Made by a program: the position numbers and the translations under genes. From Alicyclobacillus mali (GTDB taxonomy: Bacteria; Bacillota; Bacilli; Alicyclobacillales; Alicyclobacillaceae): a DNA stretch of 64,000 nt. Of the stretch, positions 33,688 to 40,905 are shown in pieces. Under the pieces are notes generated by a model. That model saw only the letters and a list, made by a program, of their open reading frames with translations. It ran no database searches and had not been told where the DNA came from. Every line of letters begins with the position of its first letter. Within the stretch, counting starts at the first letter, position 1. The stretch is taken from the NCBI RefSeq assembly GCF_017329565.1, contig NZ_JAFMTT010000005.1, one strand, 5' to 3'.

Positions 33688-34875
33688 CTACATCAGGCCC
33701 TTGAGCATGCCGTCCCAGTACAATACCGGAAGAAACGACTTCTTGAGCACGTACATGCTGAAGCGCTCCTGGCCCTGATCAAACGGGAAGGTCTCCTCCG
33801 GCTCGTGGCTGTAATCGAACTCGGCGAGGATCAGTCTGCCGTAGCCCGTCACCAGGGGACAGGAGGTGTAGCCATGATATTCGGCCTCGACCGGCCGGTT
33901 TGCTAGATAGGCTGTCAGGTTGTGCACCAGCACCGGAACCTGCTTGCGAATGGCCGCACCTGTCTTGGAGGTGGGAAGGCTCGAGCAGTCGCCGAGGCTG
34001 AAGACGTTCGGATAGCGCACGTGCTGCAGGGTGAATTTGTCCACGTCGACCCATCCGGCTTCGTTCGCAAGCGGGCTTTGTTTGATGACGTCCGGCGCGC
34101 TCATCGGCGGCACCACGTGCAGCAGGTCAAAGTCAAGGGCCATGGTCTCGCCCGTGTCCAGGTTCTCGAACACGGCGACCTTGTCGTCCGCCTTCACCTC
34201 AATGAGGCGATGCTTGAAATGCGTATGAATGTGCTTGCGTTCGACCACCTTCATCAGCGCGTCGGCGTACTTCTTCACGCTGAAGATGGTGGGCGTTCCG
34301 GTCACGAAGTGGATCTGCGCCTTGTGTCGAACGCCCTTTTTCCTCAGGTAGTCGTCTGCGAGATAAGCGATTTTCTGAGGTGCACCCCCGCACTTGATGG
34401 GCGTCTCCGGCATGGTGAACACGGCATTGCCGCCGCGGAACTTCTGAAGCGCGCTCCACGTCGTCTGGACGTACTCGTACGTATAATTGCTGCAGATCCC
34501 GTTGCGCCCGATGTTGCCCTCAAGCCCCTTGATCTTGTTCCAATCCATCTGGATGCCCATGGAAACCACGAGCGCATCGTACGAAAGTGCAGCCCCTGAC
34601 GCCAGTTCGATCTCGCCCTGCTCGGGCCGGAAGGCGACGACGGCGTCCCGAATCCACACCGCACCAGGCGGTATGAGCGACGCCTCATCCCGTTCCGTTG
34701 CCTCGAGCGGTGCAGCTCCCGCGCCGACCAACGTCCAAAGCGGTTGATAGTAGTGCTTCTCGGCAGGCTCCACGATGGCCACCTGCCCCCGCCAACTTGG
34801 ATGTTCCCGAAGCAATCGCGCAGCTGTCGAAATCCCTGCAGTTCCGCCGCCCACAATGACAATGGGATAACGCAT
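33688..34875 (-). CDS. sqr: sulfide:quinone oxidoreductase-type flavoprotein
   Basis: A 395-residue FAD enzyme that passes electrons from sulfide to the membrane quinone pool. The Rossmann start is IVIVGGGTAGISTAARL. Three cysteines stand at the family positions: NGICSNYTYE, TPIKCGGAPQKIAY and the later YTSCPLVTGYGR. AYLADDYLRKKG and VFSLGDCSSLPTSKTGAAIR are further landmarks. First gene of the operon sqr, DUF1641, MBL-rhodanese, kinase, regulator. The ATG follows GAGGGGGGAG. The three-cysteine set favours true sulfide oxidation over a plain NADH dehydrogenase. Confidence 0.9.
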   Translation of the reverse strand: MRYPIVIVGGGTAGISTAARLLREHPSWRGQVAIVEPAEKHYYQPLWTLVGAGAAPLEATERDEASLIPPGAVWIRDAVVAFRPEQGEIELASGAALSYDALVVSMGIQMDWNKIKGLEGNIGRNGICSNYTYEYVQTTWSALQKFRGGNAVFTMPETPIKCGGAPQKIAYLADDYLRKKGVRHKAQIHFVTGTPTIFSVKKYADALMKVVERKHIHTHFKHRLIEVKADDKVAVFENLDTGETMALDFDLLHVVPPMSAPDVIKQSPLANEAGWVDVDKFTLQHVRYPNVFSLGDCSSLPTSKTGAAIRKQVPVLVHNLTAYLANRPVEAEYHGYTSCPLVTGYGRLILAEFDYSHEPEETFPFDQGQERFSMYVLKKSFLPVLYWDGMLKGLM

Positions 34876-34894
34876 GCGACTCCCCCCTCGCGAA

Positions 34895-34930
34895 TGAAAG
34901 CCCTTTCACCAACAAGCCTACTCGCGCGAG
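34895..34930. promoter_or_regulatory. palindromes in the sqr promoter region
   Basis: TGAAAG-CC-CTTTCA at 34895-34908 and the self-complementary CTCGCGCGAG at 34921-34930 lie 20-55 bases upstream of sqr. They are candidate operator sites, possibly for the operon's own response regulator; I could not assign a clear -35/-10 pair. Confidence 0.35.
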
Positions 34931-35035
34931 AGGCATCCGACTATCCGGGAAAACCCTGATTTCACAAACGCGGCGGGCGATCTCGGCGCCTTCAAGCCAG
35001 AAGGCTGCAAAGGTCCGCCTTGCCGTGCCTCCTGG

Positions 35036-35075
35036 CAATATAAAAGGCACCCGAATGGTCGCCCATTCGGATGCC
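35036..35075 (-). terminator. Rho-independent terminator of groEL
   Basis: On the minus strand GGCATCCGAATGG and CCATTCGGGTGCC form a 13-bp stem with a four-base loop, followed by TTTTATATT. It lies 20 bases past the groEL stop. Confidence 0.9.
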
Positions 35076-35094
35076 TCGATTCCTCGGAGAATCC

Positions 35095-36711
35095 TCACAT
35101 CATGTCGCCCATGCCCGCACCGGGCGCCGGAGCCTTCTCCTTCTCCGGCTTGTCGGCAACCGCAGCCTCGGTCGTGAGGAAGGTCGCCGCGACGCTCGCC
35201 GCATTCTGCAGCGCGGAGCGCGTCACCTTCGCCGGGTCGACGATACCGGACTCGAACATGTTGACCCACTCGCCGCTGGCGGCGTTGTAACCGATGCCCG
35301 GCTGCTCCGCCTTCAGGCGCTCCACGATGATGGAGCCCTCGACGCCCGCGTTCTCCGCAATCTGGCGGACCGGCGCCTCGAGCGCCTTGCGGACGAGGTT
35401 CACGCCCGTCAGCTCGTCACCCTCAGCCTGCACGTTGTCGAGCGCCCGGATGACGTTCACGAGCGCCACACCGCCGCCAGGCACAATGCCTTCTTCGACG
35501 GCCGCGCGCGTCGAGTTGAGCGCGTCCTCGATGCGGAGCTTCTTCTCCTTGAGCTCCGTCTCCGTCGCAGCACCCACCTTGATGACCGCGACGCCACCCG
35601 CGAGCTTCGCGAGGCGCTCCTGCAGCTTCTCGCGATCGAAGTCGGAGGTCGTCTCCTCGATCTGCGCCTTGATCTGGTTGATCCGAGCCTGGATGGCAGA
35701 CTTGTCACCAGCGCCGTCCACGATGATGGTGTTCTCTTTGCTCACGCGCACCTGGCGAGCGCGGCCGAGCTGATCCAGGGTCGCGTTGCGCAGTTCAAGG
35801 CCCAGCTCCTCGCTGATGACCTGACCACCTGTGAGGATGGCGATGTCCTGCAACATGGCCTTGCGGCGATCGCCAAAGCCAGGCGCCTTGACGGCCACGG
35901 CATTGAACGTACCGCGGATCTTGTTGACCACGAGCGTCGCGAGCGCTTCGCCCTCCACGTCCTCGGCGATGAGGAGCAGCGAACGTCCGGACTGCACAAC
36001 TCGCTCCAAGACCGGCAGGATCTCCTGGATGCTCGAGACCTTCTTGTCGGTGATGAGGATGAGCGGCTCGTCCAACACGGCCTCCATCTTGTCCGCATCC
36101 GTCACCATGTAGGGCGAGATGTAGCCGCGATCGAACTGCATACCCTCGACGACCTCGAGCTCGGTCGTGAAGCCCTTCGACTCTTCAACCGTGATGACGC
36201 CGTCGTTGCCGACCTTCTCCATGGCGTCCGCGATGAGATCGCCAATCTCGTTCGAACCAGCCGAGATGGCCGCGACCTCCGCGATGTTCTTGCGACCCTG
36301 AACCGGCTTCGCGATCTGCTTGAGCTCTTCGACAGCCGCCGTCACGGCCTTCTCGATGCCGCGGCGGAGCACCATCGGGTTTGCACCGGCGGCGACGTTC
36401 TTCAGACCCTCGCGAATCATCGCCTGCGCCAGGACCGTCGCCGTCGTCGTACCGTCACCCGCGACGTCGTTGGTCTTCGTGGCGACTTCCTTCACGAGCT
36501 GAGCACCCATGTTCTCGTATGCGTCCTCGAGCTCGATCTCCTTCGCGATGGTCACACCGTCGTTGGTGATGAGCGGCGAACCGAACTTCTTCTCCAGCAC
36601 CACGTTGCGGCCCTTTGGCCCGAGCGTCACCTTGACCGCATCCGCAAGCGCGTCAACACCGCGCATCATCGCACGGCGAGCTTCTTCACCAAAGCGAATC
36701 TCCTTTGCCAT
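35095..36711 (-). CDS. groEL: chaperonin GroEL
   Basis: The 538-residue 60-kDa chaperonin subunit that folds proteins in a double-ring complex with GroES. It begins AKEIRFGEEARRAMMRGVD, has the ATP-site GDGTTTATVLAQAM around residue 86 and the catalytic-region APGFGDRRKAMLQD, and ends in the family's GAGMGDMM tail. It lies 64 bases after groES, with the groESL operon under CIRCE control. Confidence 0.98.
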   Translation of the reverse strand: MAKEIRFGEEARRAMMRGVDALADAVKVTLGPKGRNVVLEKKFGSPLITNDGVTIAKEIELEDAYENMGAQLVKEVATKTNDVAGDGTTTATVLAQAMIREGLKNVAAGANPMVLRRGIEKAVTAAVEELKQIAKPVQGRKNIAEVAAISAGSNEIGDLIADAMEKVGNDGVITVEESKGFTTELEVVEGMQFDRGYISPYMVTDADKMEAVLDEPLILITDKKVSSIQEILPVLERVVQSGRSLLLIAEDVEGEALATLVVNKIRGTFNAVAVKAPGFGDRRKAMLQDIAILTGGQVISEELGLELRNATLDQLGRARQVRVSKENTIIVDGAGDKSAIQARINQIKAQIEETTSDFDREKLQERLAKLAGGVAVIKVGAATETELKEKKLRIEDALNSTRAAVEEGIVPGGGVALVNVIRALDNVQAEGDELTGVNLVRKALEAPVRQIAENAGVEGSIIVERLKAEQPGIGYNAASGEWVNMFESGIVDPAKVTRSALQNAASVAATFLTTEAAVADKPEKEKAPAPGAGMGDMM

Positions 36712-36775
36712 GTTGCATACCTCCCTGACGATTGTGGAATGTTCCGTTCATGAAGCGCTGCAGAGCCTTCCGGCA

Positions 36776-37063
36776 TTACTTCTCGACAATCGCCAAGATG
36801 TCGCTCTCGCGCAGAATCAAGAGCTCCTCGTTGTTCACCTTGACCTCGGTGCCCGCGTACTTCGAGTAAATGACGCGATCGCCAACCTTGACCTCCATGG
36901 CCACGCGGTTGCCCTTCTCATCGAGCTTACCGGGGCCGACGGCGATCACTTCGCCCTCCTGCGGCTTCTCCTTCGCGTTGTCCGGCAGGAAAATGCCACT
37001 AGCGGTCTTTTCCTCACGCTCCACCGGACGGATCACCACGCGATCAGCGAGCGGCTTCAACAT
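36776..37063 (-). CDS. groES: co-chaperonin GroES
   Basis: The 95-residue 10-kDa partner of GroEL. MLKPLADRVVIRPVEREEKT and the mobile-loop region TASGIFLPDNAKEKPQ are typical, and it ends ESDILAIVEK. The ATG has AAGGAGGT upstream. First gene of the groESL operon. Confidence 0.98.
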   Translation of the reverse strand: MLKPLADRVVIRPVEREEKTASGIFLPDNAKEKPQEGEVIAVGPGKLDEKGNRVAMEVKVGDRVIYSKYAGTEVKVNNEELLILRESDILAIVEK

Positions 37064-37102
37064 TGCGAACGACCTCCTTGCGAGATGTTGTTCCGAACCT
37101 TT

Positions 37103-37131
37103 GTTAGCACTCTCGCTCGGTGAGTGCTAAC
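37103..37131. promoter_or_regulatory. CIRCE operator (HrcA binding site)
   Basis: TTAGCACTC at 37104-37112, nine spacer bases, then GAGTGCTAA at 37122-37130: a perfect CIRCE element, extended by one more base pair on each side. HrcA binding here represses groESL except during heat shock. Confidence 0.97.
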
Positions 37132-37141
37132 ACCATGGACT

Positions 37142-37170
37142 ATGATAATCGGTTCGTTGCGAGAGTGCAA
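37142..37170 (-). promoter_or_regulatory. sigma-A promoter of groESL
   Basis: On the minus strand TTGCAC (37170-37165) and TATCAT (37147-37142) are 17 bases apart, placing the CIRCE element at or just after the transcription start. Confidence 0.8.
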
Positions 37171-37221
37171 CAGGGAATTCAACTTTTTTGCGCCCACCAT
37201 GAAAGACTCGTTTCCGGGCTG

Positions 37222-37779
37222 TCAGTCGGGAACCACGGGCGCGGCGAGCGCGCCCTGGCGCCACCGATCTCGCCACCACGCCAGGAGATCCGCCGCCTGA
37301 TGAGGCCGAAACACGGGTACCGGGATCCCGGTCAGCGCCCCATCGGGCGCGACAGCAGCCGCGATGGCCACGGCGCCCGCGGCAAGCAGCTGCGTCCACT
37401 CGCCCTCGCCCCGCACCACCGCAACTTTCGCGTGCGCCGCCCGCTTGCCTCCCTCTGCGACCACGACGTCGACATCCGCGACGGCGCGGATGGCCGCGAA
37501 CCACGCGGGAAATCCGCCCTCCTGGCGAGATCGCAGAAGAAAGCCGCGGCTGCTCGCGACCATTGTCACCGATGCGCCGGCGGCCGCTGCGCGGGCGGTG
37601 TCGGAGCCTGGTTTCTCCCAGTCGTCTGGCGCCTCGTCCGCGTGGCCGTCGTGCTTCAGGTACGCCACACGCAGTCCCTGCGCGGCCGCTTCTTCGACGA
37701 GCGCCTCCGCGAGACACGACTTGCCGGAGTCGGAGAAGCCCGCAATGCCGATGATCACAGGTCCCTTCGCGTCACGCAT
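37222..37779 (-). CDS. mobB: molybdopterin-guanine dinucleotide biosynthesis adapter MobB
   Basis: A 185-residue P-loop GTPase-like protein. Walker A is IGIAGFSDSGKSCLAEAL, followed by VAYLKHDGHADEAPDDWEKPGSD in two parts, the MobB signature, and VVVAEGGKRAAHAKVAV. MobB helps attach GMP to molybdopterin with MobA. The start ATG 37779 overlaps the end of the upstream molybdopterin-binding gene by eight bases; the longer open frame is antisense to that gene's coding meaning. Last gene of the operon. Confidence 0.9.
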   Translation of the reverse strand: MRDAKGPVIIGIAGFSDSGKSCLAEALVEEAAAQGLRVAYLKHDGHADEAPDDWEKPGSDTARAAAAGASVTMVASSRGFLLRSRQEGGFPAWFAAIRAVADVDVVVAEGGKRAAHAKVAVVRGEGEWTQLLAAGAVAIAAAVAPDGALTGIPVPVFRPHQAADLLAWWRDRWRQGALAAPVVPD

Positions 37780-38764
37780 TGAGCCAGCCACCCACGCCCA
37801 GGACGGCGATGTCCCGCTTGCGGACGCGAAGCCCCGTGAGCACGCGCGGAAGGAGGCGATCAAACGACGTGATGGGATCGTAGATGACGGCGCCAGGCAG
37901 TCCAAAGATGGCGGCGTCATTCCGGTACGCGAGCATGAGCATGGACCCGGGCAGCATGGGCGTGCCGTACGTCACCACCTCGGTCGCGGCATCCCGGATG
38001 GCGCCCGGCGAGCGGTCGTCGGGATCCACCGACATCCCGCCCGTGACGAGCACAAGCGTCGCCCCCTTCTCGCACGCCTCGGCGATGGCATCCGCAATCC
38101 GATCCCGCTCGTCGCCGACAAACACCTGGTGCACATCCTGGATGCCGTAGCGCGCGAGCTTGGCCCTTAGCACGGGCCCGAACTTGTCCTCCACGCGCCC
38201 GTGCAGGATCTCGCTGCCCGTCGTCACAATCCGCACCTTCTGGGGCTGATACGGCAACACGTCGATCACGGCGCGCTTCTGCGCCTGCGACGCGATGACC
38301 TCCACAGCGCGGACCTTGTCCTCGGCGATGACCAGCGGAATGGGTCGCACGGCGGCGAGGCTTGTCCCCCGTGTCACGTGTTGGAACGGCCGCTTGGTCG
38401 CGATGGAAATCTCGTCGATGGTGTTCATGGCGGTCACGCGCCTCGCGTCCACCCACAGCATGCCGTCCCGCTTCGCGCGGAGGATGACCTTCCCCTCCGC
38501 CACCTCGGAGAGTTCGACGCCCTCGCCCGCGATGGCCCGGGCCATGCGGACGGCCGCATCGTCTTCGTGCAACTCGCCCGGCTCGAGCTCCAGAATGTAC
38601 AGGTGCCGCTTCCCCATGTCGAGCAGGACCGGGATGTCCTCCTCCCGCACCACGTGGCCGCGCTTAAACTGGCGCCCCTTAAACTCTCCCGGCACAATGC
38701 GCGTCATATCGTGCGCGAGCGCCAGGCCAATGGCCTCTTCCACAGGCACTTCTCGCCGGATCAC
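37772..38764 (-). CDS. molybdopterin-binding protein (MoeA/MogA-like domain)
   Basis: A 330-residue protein starting VIRREVPVEEAIGLALAHDM from GTG 38764. The C-terminal half is a MoCF-biosynthesis domain: VRIVTTGSEILHGRVEDKFG, LVLVTGGMSVDPDDRSPG and FGLPGAVIYDPITSFDRLLP. The N-terminal half resembles the MoeA linker region but is shorter than in MoeA (about 400 residues). It probably acts in molybdenum insertion or molybdate sensing. The GTG overlaps the mobA stop as GTGA. Confidence 0.85.
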   Translation of the reverse strand: MIRREVPVEEAIGLALAHDMTRIVPGEFKGRQFKRGHVVREEDIPVLLDMGKRHLYILELEPGELHEDDAAVRMARAIAGEGVELSEVAEGKVILRAKRDGMLWVDARRVTAMNTIDEISIATKRPFQHVTRGTSLAAVRPIPLVIAEDKVRAVEVIASQAQKRAVIDVLPYQPQKVRIVTTGSEILHGRVEDKFGPVLRAKLARYGIQDVHQVFVGDERDRIADAIAEACEKGATLVLVTGGMSVDPDDRSPGAIRDAATEVVTYGTPMLPGSMLMLAYRNDAAIFGLPGAVIYDPITSFDRLLPRVLTGLRVRKRDIAVLGVGGWLNA

Positions 38765-39369
38765 GCCTTTCCCTCCCTCTCCAGCCACGCCTCGTAGTCC
38801 TCCGGCCGGTGCACCGGCCGAACGACCCAGACATCGTCAAACGTGACGGTGCAAATCGAAAGCCCCTCAAGGGCGTTTAGAATTCGTTTCTCCCCGCGCG
38901 CGGCAGCATCCGCGATGGCTCGCACCGCGCGCTCCGCGTAGACAGCGACAAGCGGCTGCATCCTGCCCTCGCGCTCCGCGGCGGCGACCTCAGCACCGGT
39001 GCGCGTGAACGCGTCCACGAGCGCCCGCACGGCGTGTTCTGAGATCCCGGGCAGATCCCCCGCCAACACGAGCAGCGGCGAGACGTCCGACGGCTCGCGC
39101 GCCGCAAAGCGGCCGAGAGCGGCAAGCGGCCCCTGGTAGCATTCCCCGTCTCTTACCCAGGCGATCTCGCCCGTCATCCACGGCTCGACTGCGCTCCGCA
39201 CAGACTCGTCCACATAGAGCACGGCGACGCGCGGAGCGACCTTTTCCGCAACGCGCGCGACGTGGCCGGCCATCGGAATCCCGCCCGGTTCCCGCGGAAG
39301 CACAAGCTTGTTCCCCCGCTCGCCCATCCGCCTCGACGCGCCGCCCGCGAGCACGACGGCCCATTTCAC
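38761..39369 (-). CDS. mobA: molybdenum cofactor nucleotidyltransferase (MobA-like)
   Basis: A 202-residue nucleotidyltransferase. The N-terminal motif VVLAGGASRRMGERGNKLVL is the MobA/MocA signature, followed by LAGDLPGISEHAVRALVDAF with the metal-binding Asp, and a C-terminal segment VYAERAVRAIADAAARGEKR. It would attach GMP (or CMP) to molybdopterin. The start GTG 39369 overlaps the stop of the 5-formyl-THF cyclo-ligase gene as GTGA; the ribosome site is weak, so translation is probably coupled. Confidence 0.85.
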   Translation of the reverse strand: MKWAVVLAGGASRRMGERGNKLVLPREPGGIPMAGHVARVAEKVAPRVAVLYVDESVRSAVEPWMTGEIAWVRDGECYQGPLAALGRFAAREPSDVSPLLVLAGDLPGISEHAVRALVDAFTRTGAEVAAAEREGRMQPLVAVYAERAVRAIADAAARGEKRILNALEGLSICTVTFDDVWVVRPVHRPEDYEAWLEREGKA

Positions 39370-39944
39370 CACCTGCAGGGCGCAAGCCCCCTCTCCGTCA
39401 GGAGCTCGTGCATGCGGACGTCGTGCGGGTGGCGAGGCAGCACAGCCACAAGCTGCTCGACGAAACACACGCCAATCCGCCGGACAGATGACGCCTCCGG
39501 ACGCTTCAAATACCGGTCATAAAAGCCGCCGCCGTACCCGAGTCGCGTGCCGTCTTCCGCAAAGGCAAGGCCCGGAACGAGGACGACCGCCACCTCGCCG
39601 GGCGGGACGACCGGGGCGCGAGGCCCTGGCGCCGGAATGCCGTACGCGCCGGAATGCAGATCCGCGAGGGACTGGACGGCGCAGAACTCCATCTGCACCG
39701 GTCCTTCCACGCGCGGGAAGGCGACGTTCGCACCTCCCCGAAGCAGCGCCTCGGCCAGTGGGGCGAGATCGACCTCGCCGTGGACAGCCGCATACAGCCC
39801 GACGAACCCGTTCATGGGAAGCGCTCGGAGCAGCGCCTGCGCATGTGCGCAGATGGCTTCCTCCTGACGGCGCCTCGCGTCCGGCAGGATGGCGGCTCGT
39901 TTCACGCGATATTGTTGGCGCAGCGCCTGCTTATCGGTCTCGAT
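39366..39944 (-). CDS. 5-formyltetrahydrofolate cyclo-ligase
   Basis: A 192-residue enzyme recycling 5-formyl-THF to methenyl-THF with ATP. Motifs: DKQALRQQYRVKRAAI at the start, MNGFVGLYAAVHGEVD, and the signature RLGYGGGFYDRYLKRP. No ATG, GTG or TTG occurs at a sensible place before the conserved K-x-x-LR motif. GGGAGG stands nine bases before an ATC codon (39944) and three before ATT (39950), so a non-standard start is likely, and I place it at ATC. It overlaps the end of the PAP2 gene by 14 bases and couples to mobA. Confidence 0.85.
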   Translation of the reverse strand: METDKQALRQQYRVKRAAILPDARRRQEEAICAHAQALLRALPMNGFVGLYAAVHGEVDLAPLAEALLRGGANVAFPRVEGPVQMEFCAVQSLADLHSGAYGIPAPGPRAPVVPPGEVAVVLVPGLAFAEDGTRLGYGGGFYDRYLKRPEASSVRRIGVCFVEQLVAVLPRHPHDVRMHELLTERGLAPCRW

Positions 39945-40842
39945 GGGAATCTGCCTCCCGCGTGTACAGTCCGAGGAATTGAAACAGCCACGGCGCGAGC
40001 ACGGTGGCCCAGGCGGCCACAGCCGCCGCACGCGTGTACTGCCACAAGGGCTCCTCCAGATGCGCTTGTACCGCCAATTGTACCGCAACCACACCCCCAA
40101 GCGCGATCACGCCCGCCGCCACGCGCTTCCAGAGGACGGGATCGAGGGACGTGCGGAGAAACCGCTTCTCGAGCGCCGCACCCACGCCGCCGACGAGCAG
40201 AAACACCGCGTAGACCGCCGACGTGACGTCGCGCGCGAGGACGAGGAGGATGGTCGGGAAGAGAACGGCGAGCGCGACGGCGGCGCCAAACGGGACGCCT
40301 CGGTAGGTCCACCAGCGCCCGATCTGCCAGCCGCAAAACCCGATGGCAAGTCCCGCTACCCAGCCGATGACGACATCCATCGGCCAGTGAAGCCCGAGAT
40401 AGACGCGCGAGATTCCGACGGCGACCGACAGGAGGACGGCGCAAAGGATCCACACCGGGCGGCGCAGCCACAGCGCGAGCGCGGTGAAGAATGTCATCGT
40501 CCCCTGCGCGTGGCCGCTCGGCATCGACAGCCCCGTCGCGGAACGAATGTCGCCGGACCGAATCCCAGGCACACCGATGGGCCGAGCGATGTGATAATAG
40601 GACTTGAGCCACGCGTTCAGGTACATGCTGGTGAAAAACACGTAGGCAAGCCGCATGCCGAGGACGCGATCGACGGCGAGCATCAGGACGGGCAGCGCGG
40701 CGAAGTAGAACGACTCGTTGCCCAAGTAGGAAAACGCCACGGCCAGCCGATCCAGCATAGCCGAGTGATACGACTGCAACCACACGATGAGGTCATATTG
40801 CCAGGTGAAGCCTTGCGGCAACGGGAACGACGCTCTGGACAT
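39931..40842 (-). CDS. PAP2 family membrane phosphatase
   Basis: A 303-residue membrane protein with about seven helices and the three phosphatase motifs: KSYYHIARP, GLSMPSGHAQGTM and SRVYLGLHWPMDVVIGW. These are lipid-phosphate or undecaprenyl-pyrophosphate phosphatase-type enzymes. It starts at ATG 40842 behind GGGGAGG, and is divergent from the ABC-F gene 63 bases away. Its stop overlaps the cyclo-ligase start region. Confidence 0.9.
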   Translation of the reverse strand: MSRASFPLPQGFTWQYDLIVWLQSYHSAMLDRLAVAFSYLGNESFYFAALPVLMLAVDRVLGMRLAYVFFTSMYLNAWLKSYYHIARPIGVPGIRSGDIRSATGLSMPSGHAQGTMTFFTALALWLRRPVWILCAVLLSVAVGISRVYLGLHWPMDVVIGWVAGLAIGFCGWQIGRWWTYRGVPFGAAVALAVLFPTILLVLARDVTSAVYAVFLLVGGVGAALEKRFLRTSLDPVLWKRVAAGVIALGGVVAVQLAVQAHLEEPLWQYTRAAAVAAWATVLAPWLFQFLGLYTREADSHRDR

Positions 40843-40905
40843 GAAGGAGCCTCCCCACCTCGTCCGAACTTGGCTGCTAGAGTGTATGGACAAAGGAGCG
40901 TACGT

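Noticed and set aside
35071..36753. Plus-strand frame of 560 codons opposite groEL
   Set aside because: Antisense shadow of groEL with skewed composition (Arg/His/Leu) and no motif.
39889..40905. Long upstream extension of the ABC-F frame
   Set aside because: It is antisense to the PAP2 and cyclo-ligase genes. The ABC-F start at 40906 has its own ribosome site.
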